Positions 43,565 to 52,400 of a stretch of 64,000 nucleotides of DNA are shown one piece after another. The notes beneath the pieces are model-generated. The model ran no database searches. It was not told where the DNA came from and worked only from the letters and a program-made list of their open reading frames with translations. The stretch covers positions 104,726 to 168,725 of the forward strand of contig CAZFJC010000002.1 of NCBI GenBank assembly GCA_964518765.1, in the 5' to 3' direction. The translations under genes and the position numbers were made by a program. Source of the stretch: CAZPNX01 sp964518765. Lineage in GTDB: Bacteria > Edwardsbacteria > AC1 > EtOH8. Each line of letters starts with the position of its first letter. Positions within the stretch are counted from its first letter, which is position 1.

Positions 43565-43603
43565 CAAACATGAAGCCCCGCTAAAGGCGGGGCTTCATGT
43601 TTG
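43565..43603. terminator. Bidirectional terminator after lpxD and the integrase remnant
   Basis: A perfect 17-bp stem (43565-43581 with 43587-43603) around a 5-base loop, with the same GC-tip, AT-base plan as the other terminators here. Confidence 0.8.
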
Positions 43604-43679
43604 TCACTTCTGGTTTCCTGACGGTTTTTATCTATAAGGATGGAGAGACGAGAACGACATTTTCCGCGTCTATCCGTGG

Positions 43680-44735
43680 TCATCCGCGGTTCGGATCTCC
43701 GGCCAGCCTGGCCTCGAGCTCGGCCACCCTTTTCTCCAGCTCCTGCACCCTCTTGGCGTACTCCGGCAGCCGGTCCACCACTGCCTCGATGCGTTTGGCC
43801 TTCATGTGATGCCGGGCCGGGTAGCCGAAGACGATGCTCTTGGGTGGTAGAGATTTGGGCACGCCGGACTGGGCGCCCACTATCGAGTCGTCGCCGATCT
43901 CGATGTGGCCCACCACTCCGGCCTGGGCGGCCAGCACCACCCGGTCCCCCAGTTTCGTCGAGCCGGCTACGCCGGACTGGGCCACGATGACGCAATCCTC
44001 CCCGATCCGCACGTTGTGGGCGATCTGCACCAGATTGTCCACCTTGGTCCCCCGGCCGATGACGGTCGGGCCGAAGGCGCCCCGGTCCACGGTGACGTTG
44101 GCCCCCAGCTCCACGTCGTCGCCGACGATGACGTGTCCGATCTGCGGTATCTTGTACTGCCGGGCCCCGTCCTTGGCGTAGCCGAAGCCATCGGATCCAA
44201 TGACCACCCCGCTGTGCAGTATCACCCGGTCTCCCAGCACGCAGCTTTCGCGCACGGTGACGTTCGGGTACAGCAGGCAGTCCCTGCCCACCCTGGACTT
44301 TTTCCCAATATAGACCAACGGCATGATAACAGTTCCCGGCCCTACCTCGGCTCCGGCCTCGACCACCGCCTGGGCCCCGATGAAGGCCGAGGGATCGATC
44401 TTGGCTGAGGGTTCGACCACGGCCGAAGGATGGACGCCGGGCGCCGTCCTCTCGGCCGTCGCCCGGACGAACATGGTGACCGCCTTGGCCCATGTAAGAT
44501 AGGGGTTGTCGGAAACCAGGTAGGTCCTGGAGGGATCGGTGCGGGTCCCCGTCGGGACGATGACGCACGAGGCGCCGGTGGTTTTGAGGTAATCAGCGTA
44601 TTTGGGGTTGGCCAGGAAGGACAGGTCCCCGGCCTTGGCCTCCTTCAGGCCCGCCAGCCCGGTGATCTCGGCGTCCGGCCCTTCCAGCCTGCCGCCGCAG
44701 GCAGCGGCGATCTGCGAGGCGCTGGCCCTGATCAC
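43680..44735 (-). CDS. lpxD: UDP-3-O-acylglucosamine N-acyltransferase LpxD
   Basis: The start is GTG at 44735 ([15 protein letters not shown]), overlapping the upstream stop by 4 bases, giving 351 residues. An N-terminal uridine-binding domain ([13 protein letters not shown]) is followed by hexapeptide beta-helix repeats and the catalytic His region [11 protein letters not shown] and [16 protein letters not shown]. It adds the third fatty acid to lipid A. The C-terminal coiled coil runs to the end. Downstream of the Skp fusion and bamA, as in many diderms. The last codons overlap a dispersed-repeat-like phrase. Confidence 0.93.
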   Translation of the reverse strand: MIRASASQIAAACGGRLEGPDAEITGLAGLKEAKAGDLSFLANPKYADYLKTTGASCVIVPTGTRTDPSRTYLVSDNPYLTWAKAVTMFVRATAERTAPGVHPSAVVEPSAKIDPSAFIGAQAVVEAGAEVGPGTVIMPLVYIGKKSRVGRDCLLYPNVTVRESCVLGDRVILHSGVVIGSDGFGYAKDGARQYKIPQIGHVIVGDDVELGANVTVDRGAFGPTVIGRGTKVDNLVQIAHNVRIGEDCVIVAQSGVAGSTKLGDRVVLAAQAGVVGHIEIGDDSIVGAQSGVPKSLPPKSIVFGYPARHHMKAKRIEAVVDRLPEYAKRVQELEKRVAELEARLAGDPNRG

Positions 44736-45679
44736 TGGCCGGCCACCTTCTGGCCCAGCCGCTCCGTCAGCTTGTCGACGGCCGCGGACAGTTCCTTCTC
44801 GTCCCTGGCCTCCTCGGACGCCTCCACCAGCAGCTGCTTGAGATCCACGTTGTAGAGCTTGGCGGTGACGGTGATGCGTCCGGTCTGGACGTCGGCCGAT
44901 ACCTGGCCCAGGGTCATCAACTCGGCGTTCAGAATCCTGGCCAGCTCGTAGGCCCTGGACTCGGACACCGGCTTGTTGGCCAGCCCCTTGTCCTTGAGCA
45001 GGTCCTCCACCTCGCGCTTGGCCAGCGGCTTGGCGGCCCCGGCCCGGTCCAGCGATCCCCACAGCAGGTCGTAAACCTGCTTAGCGTACATCTTGCGGGC
45101 CGACTCCTGGTCGGCGTCGTTCAGGGGAAAGACGGCCAGGCTGGCTATGGCCCTGGTGGTGCGGCCCTCGGCCTTGTCCAGTTCCTCGATCACCAGGTCG
45201 GTGATGTCCAGGTCCTTGGCCGCGTAGACCAGCCCGCCGGTGGAGGAGTCCAGCACCACCTGGAGGTTGTTGTCCAGGGCCACCTTTTTGACTATGGCCC
45301 CGATCTTCTCCACCATGGGCCTGGCCAGCTCCCGGTTTTTCTGCTCGGCCTTGCCCCCCTGGTCGTAGACCTCCCGGACGAAGTCCTCCAGGGCCTGGCG
45401 CCGCCTTTTGATCTCCTCGCGCTTGAGCTTGCGCCGCTCGCTGCTGATGACCAGCTGCTGATCCTCCAGCTCACGCTCCAGGGAGTCGATGGCCTGTTTG
45501 CGGGAGGCGATCTCCCGGTTCCAGGCCTCCACCGCCCGGTTGACCTCCTGCCTGACCTCGGCCGATCCCCCGTAGCGGTCCATCACCTTCTTGGTGTCCA
45601 GGTAGCCGATGCGCTGGCCCCAGGCGGAACCGGCCCCGCAGAGCAGCAGCAGCGCCGCCGATACGATGAACTTGTTCAT
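44732..45679 (-). CDS. OmpH/Skp periplasmic chaperone fused to a CsgG/LpoB-like domain
   Basis: A 315-residue exported protein. The signal peptide (about 1-21) is followed by a Skp-type chaperone, [21 protein letters not shown] then a long coiled coil (about 45-120) ending [20 protein letters not shown]. Skp proteins normally stop near residue 170; here 140 more residues ([53 protein letters not shown]) look like a CsgG/LpoB-type domain. It sits between bamA and lpxD, as skp usually does. The Skp part is firm, the second domain moderate. Confidence 0.8.
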   Translation of the reverse strand: MNKFIVSAALLLLCGAGSAWGQRIGYLDTKKVMDRYGGSAEVRQEVNRAVEAWNREIASRKQAIDSLERELEDQQLVISSERRKLKREEIKRRRQALEDFVREVYDQGGKAEQKNRELARPMVEKIGAIVKKVALDNNLQVVLDSSTGGLVYAAKDLDITDLVIEELDKAEGRTTRAIASLAVFPLNDADQESARKMYAKQVYDLLWGSLDRAGAAKPLAKREVEDLLKDKGLANKPVSESRAYELARILNAELMTLGQVSADVQTGRITVTAKLYNVDLKQLLVEASEEARDEKELSAAVDKLTERLGQKVAGQ

Positions 45680-45808
45680 GCTCCCACCGCGATTCTATTC
45701 GACGCTATTTCGAAAGCCTCTTCAACCTATCAAACCGTCCGAGCCCAAAGAACTTTCCCGTTCTTCAACCTATCTAACTCTCCAAACTTATCGAACCTCC
45801 GGTGTAAG

Positions 45809-47863
45809 TTAGAAGGTGGTCCCCAGCTGGAAGTGGATCTCGGTGTTGCCGCGCAGGCCGGCCCGGGTCCGGTCCAGTCCGTAGCCCCAGTCCAGCCCCA
45901 GGATGCCCAGCATCGGCACCTCCACCCGGATTCCGGCCCCGACCCCCTTGTACAGCAACTTCTCCAGGTCGCCCCTGAGGCCGGTGCGGAATCCGGAGAG
46001 GCTCATCCACGAATTGCCGGCATCGGCAAAGGCCAGCAGGTAGACGCTGGGAGTGAAGCTGTACTTGACCTCGATGTTTCCCACCAGCATGGCCCGNNNN
46101 NNNNNNNNNNNNNNNNNNNNNNNNNNNNNNNNNNNNNNNNNNNNNNNNNNNNNNNNNNNNNNNNNNNNNNNNNNNNNNNNNNNNNNNNNNNNNNNNCCGG
46201 TGGTCGAGGAGATCCTGGGCCACTGCTGATTCTTGAGGTACTCGGAGTAGAGGGCCGACAGGTTGTAGACGTTGATCCGCTCCAGCTTGTACGACCAGTA
46301 GGCTCGGGTGAAGTCCAGGAAGGGCACCGGCCGTCCCAGCTGGATGCTGCCGCCGGTCCGCTTCTCGTCGTAATTGGTATAATTATAATTGGTATGGTAG
46401 AGGTTGAAGCCGGCCGAGGTCGGGGTGTCGAACAGCCAGGGCTCGGTAAAGCCCAGCTCGAGGTTGAATTTTCTCTTGCTGAACTCGGTCTTGACATTGG
46501 CCGCCTGGCCCCGCCCCATGACGTTGGGCCAGCCTATCTGGACGAATCCGGCCAGGCCGTCCACCGCCCCATAGGTGGTGCCGATCTGGAACTGGCCGAC
46601 GCTTTTTTCCTTGACCTCGAAGATGAGGTCGATGTTGCCCAGGGTGTCGGCCGGCTGGTAGTTCAGCTGGACGTCCTCGAAGAAGCCCAGGGAGAAGATC
46701 TCCCGCTGGCTGCGCATCACCAGGGAGCGGCGGAACAGGTTACCGGGGACGATCTTCAGCTGGCGGCGGATGACCTTGTCCCGGGTCTTGGTGTTGCCCT
46801 GGATGATGACCCGGTTGACGTAGGCCTGTTGGTTCTCGGTGACCGAGTACTTGACGTCGATGGTGGTGTCGTGCAAGTCCTGGGATGGCAGGATGTGGCA
46901 GTAGATGTAGCCGTCCTCGGTGTAGATGGAGTACAGATTCTCCAGCGTCTTGTCGGCGTCGTCCGCCCGGTAGACCTCGCCGGACTTCAGCATCGAGACC
47001 CTGGCCAGGCGCGGGGTGACGAACTTATCGTTGCCCTCGAATGACACCTGGCCCACCCGATAGCGGCTGCCCTCCTCCACCGAGAGATGGACCACCACCC
47101 GGTCCTGGCTGGGGGTGTAGGCCACCGAGTCCAGGGCCACCCGGGCCTCGATGTGGCCGTGGTTCTGGTAGAGCCGGGTCACCCGCTCCAGGTCGGTGGC
47201 CAGGGTGTCCTGGTTGAAAGCCCCCTTGCGGAACCAGGGGATGACCTTGAGCACCGTCCCCCAGCCCCGGCGCTTGGTCTTCATGGCCTTGGCGATAGCC
47301 TTGTCCTTGAGGGCCTGGTTGCCGTGGAACTCGATGCTCTTGACCCTGACCTTGCGGCCTTCGCTGATCAGAAAGCGCACCGCATACTGATCCCCGGACT
47401 CGATCAGGGTGTCGCCCACCACCACGTTGACATAGCCCTTATCCAGGTAGCGGTTGCGGATCCAGTCGCGGGAGCGGGCCACCGCCCGCTGGTTGAGGAA
47501 GGCGCCGGCCCGCACCTGGATGCTGTCCAGTATCTCCTGGGTCTTGACCTTGGTGTTGCCCAGCACCTCCACCCGGGCCACGGTCGGCAGCTCGGTCACC
47601 ACGATAGTGACCGCCATCCCGTACTGGGTGCTGTCGGCCCGGGCCGAGACGTCGCGGAAATAGCCAAGGGCGTGCACCCGCTTGACCGCCTCTGCTATTA
47701 GGGCCGGCGAGTACTCGTCCCCGGCCAGCACCAGGGTGCTGTTGAGCACCACGTTGTCGTCGATCTTGCTGTTGCCCTCTACCTTTATCTCGGAGATGGG
47801 AACGGCCAAGGCGGCCACGGCCGAAAGGGCGATGGCCATGATTATCCCTAATGTCCTCTGCAT
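45809..47863 (-). CDS. bamA: Outer-membrane assembly factor BamA, interrupted by a gap
   Basis: Start ATG at 47863 (MQRTLGIIMAIALSAVAALA) with a signal peptide. Five POTRA domains (about 23-400: ISEIKVEGNSKIDDNVV, RVEVLGNTKVKTQEILDSI, VRVKSIEFHGNQALKDKAI and so on) precede the Omp85 barrel. The 100-N run falls inside the barrel; the ends on either side are in frame only by chance of gap length. The conserved loop-6 RGY/RGF motif is not visible and must lie in the gap. BamA folds outer-membrane proteins. Confidence 0.93.
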   Translation of the reverse strand: MQRTLGIIMAIALSAVAALAVPISEIKVEGNSKIDDNVVLNSTLVLAGDEYSPALIAEAVKRVHALGYFRDVSARADSTQYGMAVTIVVTELPTVARVEVLGNTKVKTQEILDSIQVRAGAFLNQRAVARSRDWIRNRYLDKGYVNVVVGDTLIESGDQYAVRFLISEGRKVRVKSIEFHGNQALKDKAIAKAMKTKRRGWGTVLKVIPWFRKGAFNQDTLATDLERVTRLYQNHGHIEARVALDSVAYTPSQDRVVVHLSVEEGSRYRVGQVSFEGNDKFVTPRLARVSMLKSGEVYRADDADKTLENLYSIYTEDGYIYCHILPSQDLHDTTIDVKYSVTENQQAYVNRVIIQGNTKTRDKVIRRQLKIVPGNLFRRSLVMRSQREIFSLGFFEDVQLNYQPADTLGNIDLIFEVKEKSVGQFQIGTTYGAVDGLAGFVQIGWPNVMGRGQAANVKTEFSKRKFNLELGFTEPWLFDTPTSAGFNLYHTNYNYTNYDEKRTGGSIQLGRPVPFLDFTRAYWSYKLERINVYNLSALYSEYLKNQQWPRISSTTXXXXXXXXXXXXXXXXXXXXXXXXXXXXXXXXXXRAMLVGNIEVKYSFTPSVYLLAFADAGNSWMSLSGFRTGLRGDLEKLLYKGVGAGIRVEVPMLGILGLDWGYGLDRTRAGLRGNTEIHFQLGTTF
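46097..46196. other. Assembly gap (100 N) in bamA
   Basis: Exactly 100 N, a conventional placeholder; the real length is unknown and, from missing barrel strands, probably longer. Confidence 0.95.
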
Positions 47864-47935
47864 CCTACTGCGTTTCCTCCCAATCGCTTGCGCCCAATGG
47901 GCCGCCGCTCCCTGCGGGATCTGGCCCAAAGGGAT

Positions 47936-47964
47936 ATTATACCATTACCCTATCAATACGTCAA
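47936..47964 (-). promoter_or_regulatory. Promoter of bamA
   Basis: On minus, TTGACG (47959-47964) and TATAAT (47936-47941) are 17 bases apart; the start near 47929 gives a leader of about 65 bases. A CCGCCGGG hairpin (47965-47989) lies directly upstream. Confidence 0.75.
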
Positions 47965-48001
47965 CCGCCGGGGGAAGGTTACCCGGCGGCTTCGATGCGC
48001 C

Positions 48002-48198
48002 CCGGTCGTCGAGTAGGACGCAGTCCGTATCGAGACGGCCGACATACGGTGGCCTCGATACTTTCGCTGACTTGACAGCCTCAATGCCATACTCGGCCAC
48101 CGCCAATACACCCGGTCGTCTAATAGCGCGAAACACGCACCCGTGCCGGACTTGTCGAGGTACCCGTGCCGAGCTAGTTGAGGCATCGAGACGACCGG
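48002..48198. repeat. Inverted-repeat DNA between bamA and the TPR gene
   Basis: CCGGTCGTCT (48112-48121) and AGACGACCGG (48189-48198) are perfect 10-base inverted arms about 67 bases apart, and a related imperfect pair occurs at 48002-48010 and 48031-48040. The phrase GGTCGTCGAG...CTCGAGACGACC-like resembles dispersed palindromic repeats of high-GC genomes. No gene is seen from 47864 to 48199 apart from the bamA promoter. Confidence 0.5.
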
Positions 48199-48199
48199 A

Positions 48200-49384
48200 T
48201 CATGCTTTCATCAACTCGCGGCACCGCTCCGCCACCTCCCCCCGGCCGCATTCCCGGGCCAGACGGCCGGCCTCCCCTGCCGCCTCCCGCGCCTCCTTCG
48301 CCCTGCCCAGGCTTTTGAGGATCCCGGCCCGGCGCAGCAGGTACTCGCACTGATAGTGGGCCATCCCCGCCTCCCGGGCCAGGTCCGCCGCCCGGCCCGA
48401 CTCGGCCAGGGCCTCCTCCAGCCTTCCCATGCCCTCCAGGGCCGCGGCCGCCCCGTCATGCCCCACGGCCATGTCCAGCTTGAGATCCAGCTCCCCGGCC
48501 ATCCCCAGGTACCGGCGGTAGAGCCCCAGGGCCTTGGGATGTTCGCCCCGGTGGCGGGCCACGTCGCCCAGGCCGCAGTTGGCCCTGGCCTCCAGCAGTT
48601 TGACCCCGGCCCGCGAGGCCGCCTCCAGCTGGCTCAGGTAGTATTCCTCGGCCCGGTCCGGCTGTCCCTGCTTGAGGAAAATGATGGCCATGTTGCCCAC
48701 CACGATGGCCGACTGCTCGGCGATCCCCATGCGCCGGGACATGCCCAGGGCCTCGGCATAGCTCTCCAGGGCCTGGCCCAAACGCCCCATCTCGTCGCAG
48801 ACGCAGCCCAGGTTGGAGAGCCCGGCCAGCAGCAGGTGGTTGTTCCCCAGCCGGCGGCAGATCCCTATCTGCCGCTGGAACAGCCCCAGGGCGGCCTCCA
48901 GCTCCCGCCGGCCCCAGCGCACCAGCCCGATGTTGTTGAAGCAGTCGGCCACGCCGCTTTCGTCGCCGCGGGACTCGAAATACTCCAGCCGCCGGCCGAA
49001 GTACTCCAGGGCCCGGCCGTAGTCCCCGCGCTCGTAGCAGATGCCACCCAGAAAATTGTAGACCGCGTTCTCCCCCTCCTGGTTCCCCGCGGACCGGTGT
49101 AGCTTTAAGGACCTGGCCAGAAGCTCCTCGGCCCGGGCGTACTCGCCCTGCCGCCAGAGGATCCGGGCCGACTGGGACAGGGCCTCGGCTATCCCTGGCC
49201 CGTCGCCCAGGGACTCGGCCAAAGGCAGGATCCGCCGGTAGATGGCCCCGGCCTCGTTCAGGCGGCCCATCTGCATGAGCAGGCGGGCCTTGGAGTCGAG
49301 GACGCTGTGGGGGAAATAGATCAGGCCTTGCCGGGGAAGGTCGGCGCAAAGCCAGTGGAGTTTGGCAAGGCCCTTTGGCATCAT
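48200..49384 (-). CDS. TPR-repeat protein
   Basis: A 394-residue protein without signal peptide, made of about eight or nine tetratricopeptide repeats in a row (AEALSQSARILWRQGEYARA, AVYNFLGGICYERGDYGRAL, SNLGCVCDEMGRLGQALESY, and more) covering almost the whole length. The longer spacing of about 40 residues per unit matches the LGN/kinesin-light-chain type. TPR solenoids bind partner proteins. No output domain is present; it may be the separated C-terminal part of a signalling protein. No clear promoter found. Confidence 0.85.
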   Translation of the reverse strand: MMPKGLAKLHWLCADLPRQGLIYFPHSVLDSKARLLMQMGRLNEAGAIYRRILPLAESLGDGPGIAEALSQSARILWRQGEYARAEELLARSLKLHRSAGNQEGENAVYNFLGGICYERGDYGRALEYFGRRLEYFESRGDESGVADCFNNIGLVRWGRRELEAALGLFQRQIGICRRLGNNHLLLAGLSNLGCVCDEMGRLGQALESYAEALGMSRRMGIAEQSAIVVGNMAIIFLKQGQPDRAEEYYLSQLEAASRAGVKLLEARANCGLGDVARHRGEHPKALGLYRRYLGMAGELDLKLDMAVGHDGAAAALEGMGRLEEALAESGRAADLAREAGMAHYQCEYLLRRAGILKSLGRAKEAREAAGEAGRLARECGRGEVAERCRELMKA

Positions 49385-49483
49385 GATGCTTTAAGGATAC
49401 ATCATGGAACGTTATGAATTCAAGCTATAAATTTATACTATCAAATGAAACGCAAGCGTTTCGGCTATAACGATGCCCAAAGC

Positions 49484-52400
49484 CTACCTCACCACCACCA
49501 GCCTTTCCGTCTTCTGGTAGCCGTCGGCCGTCAGGCGGTAGAAATACACCCCGGCCGACGCCTTTCTTCCGTTATAGTCCCTGGCGTCCCAGCGCGCCCG
49601 GTAATATCCGGCCTGTTTCATCCCCTCCTCCAGCACTCGTACCCGCTGGCCGGCCAGGTTGTAGACGACCAACGAAACTTGGGTAGCCTTGGGAAGCTGG
49701 TACTTGACGGTGCATCCGCCCCGGGCCGGGTTGGGGAAGGCCTTGGACATCCCGTAGCAGGTGGGCAGCCCTCCCCCGGGCGCCCCTCCGATGCCGGTGT
49801 TGACCGATTGGTGCCAGCCCGTCTCCGGACTGCGCCCCAGATTCCCGGCACTGTCCCAGGCCAGGATGCAGAACACGGCCGTGTCGCCCAGGGCCACCGC
49901 GGGCATCGAGTACCAACGGAGATCGCCCGAGGCGCTGTCGCTGCTCGAGGAGTATCCCGAAGGCGCGCTTATGCTGTCGGCGGACACCCCGATGCCGTCC
50001 CGAACCACGGCCGCGACCACCGTGGTCGAATCGCCGAAGACGACCGCCAGCGAGTCCCCGATCCTCGGCGCCAGCCGGTCCACCGTCAAGGGGCGCGGGA
50101 TGGCCGAGACGTAAAGCCCTGGTTCCGTCCAGAAGCTCTTGACCAGGTAGCGGTAGCGCCCCTCGGGCCCGGCGCTGGTGTCGGCATACCACGGCGCCAG
50201 GATGGAGTCAGCCAGCAGACGGTAGGAGCTGTCGACCTTGGCCCGGTGCACTTGGTAGAGGACCGCCGCCTGCGGGTAGCTCAGCTCCAGGTGGGCGCAA
50301 AGCTCGCCGGCGCCGGGGTCGAAGGCCCAGGCCTGGCCCTGCTTGACCGCCGTCCGGTATCCACCCGGCGCGCCGTCCCCGTAAAGCGGGCGCCCGGAGG
50401 CGTCGAGCCCCAGGTAAAAGTCCCCGTCGAACTCCAGGCCCATAGTGTCCAGGGACCAGGTGGTCCAGCCGGAGGCGGTGTCCCCGGAACTAAGGCTGAA
50501 GCGCTCCCTCAGGGGCTGGCCCGGCAGGCCGGTCGCATCCACCGCCAGGAAATCAACGCCCAGCACGGTGGAATCGGGCCGCTCCAGCCAGGCGGTCAGC
50601 GAGGCCACGCCGGCCGGCAGGTACGGCGGCGAATACCTGACGGCCGCCGGATGTTCTATCGGGTGGTACGGGTTGTATTGGTGATAGGCGATCCCGCCCG
50701 AGGGCGGCCGCCAGGACACGTTGACATAAATGCCCGAGTCGCCCAAAACGATGCCGCCCGGGGCCGGGGTCGGCAGGACGTGGAATGACAGATATCCGGC
50801 CTCCGGCGCCCTGGCCCGGTTGCCGTCGCCGTCGACCACCGAGGCGTAGTAGGCCACCGTGGTGCCGCGCGGCTGGGGCGGGATGAGGAATTCGGCCACC
50901 GAGTTCTCCTTGCGCTCCGGGGCCAGGCCGATCCATCCGGTCCCGGCATGGTAGTAGAGGGTGTCGGACGACATCCGGTCGTCCTCGGCGCGCACTAGGA
51001 CCGGATAAGGCAGCTGGCATTCGTAGGTGCTGGCCGGGCACTGGACGAACCAGGCCGAGGGCGGTATGGTGTCCGGGCGGACCACGGTGAAGGCGAAGCC
51101 CAGTGTGCCGAAGTCCAGACCGCTCTTGAAGAGCCCCAGCTCCAAGCTGGCCCGGCCCGGCCCGAAGCTGTCCGGTATGGTGCGAGCCAGCTCCAGCCAG
51201 TTATAGCCCTGGGAAAGCGATACGGCCGTGGTCTCGGCCGGACCGAACAGGCCTCCCGGACCGCACATCCTGGTGGTCAGGAAAAGGTCGAGCTGGTGGC
51301 TGGAGTGCAATCGGAACCAGGCCATCAGGCTGTCGCCCGGCCTCCAGGTGGGCGAGCTGAGCCGGCAATCATGTACTCTAACCCTATAGCCGTTTACATC
51401 AAAACGCAGGACTCCTGAAATGAGATTGGTGGTATCTCCTCCTACAGCCAGATGGTAATCGAAATACCTGGTGCCCGCGTTCTGTTCCAGAGGCAGGGCG
51501 ATGCGGAGTGAGGTATCCCCCGGCGTCAGCGGCAGGCTGTCCATGACATCCGGCAGCGGCGGCAGGCAGATACCGTACTTGAACAGACCGCTCAGGTAGC
51601 TGTGGAGATGGATGACCGCAGTGTCGCCGGGTTCATAGACCTGCTGCTCCGGCCAGACGGCGAAGCTGTCCGAGCCCTGGTAGACATAGGCCGTGTTCAG
51701 CCAAAGGCTGCGTCCGGTGCGGGTGTAGACCCCGTAGGATAGCAGAGACTGTATCCCCTGGCCCGGATCAAACGGCCATCTCAGGCTACGGCGGACATGC
51801 AGGGAATCGAAAGTCTCGATGACCGTATCCGATGGCAGTCCGCCCTCATACCTGGTGAGCACCACCCGCTCCACTGTGTCGCCGGGCGCGGGCCTCAAGC
51901 GAAATTGAACAAACCGCCCGTTATCTATTTTTTGAGACCACGGGCCGGCGGTGACGGAATCCTCGGCCAGCTGTCGCACATCGATGGCTGTGTTTCGCGT
52001 TCCCTCGGCCAATAAGTGGTGCCTCTCTTTGCCGGTTAACTGATAGGAAGCCTTCAGGCTGTCGAATCCCCCGGCGTCCATCAGACCGCTAACGTACCAA
52101 GAGGAATCTGGAGAGAGCCCAATCACTATCTGCGGATCCGAAAGGTCTATCTGGTCTATGCCGCCCAGGAGCAGAAAACCGCCGTTCTCCTCGGCCTCCC
52201 GGTAGACCCCGGTCAGCAAGCAGGCGCTGTTTCTCTGGTTCCTGTTGTGGACGGTTAACTCCAAGTCTACGGTGTCGCCGGCCTGATAGTACGATTTGTC
52301 AAGCATGGCTTGGACGAACAACCGGTAGCCGGATATCTTGGCCTTGATGGGGTAGTAGCCGGATCCGACCGAGACGAAACCGAGTAGGGTCTGGTCCTCC

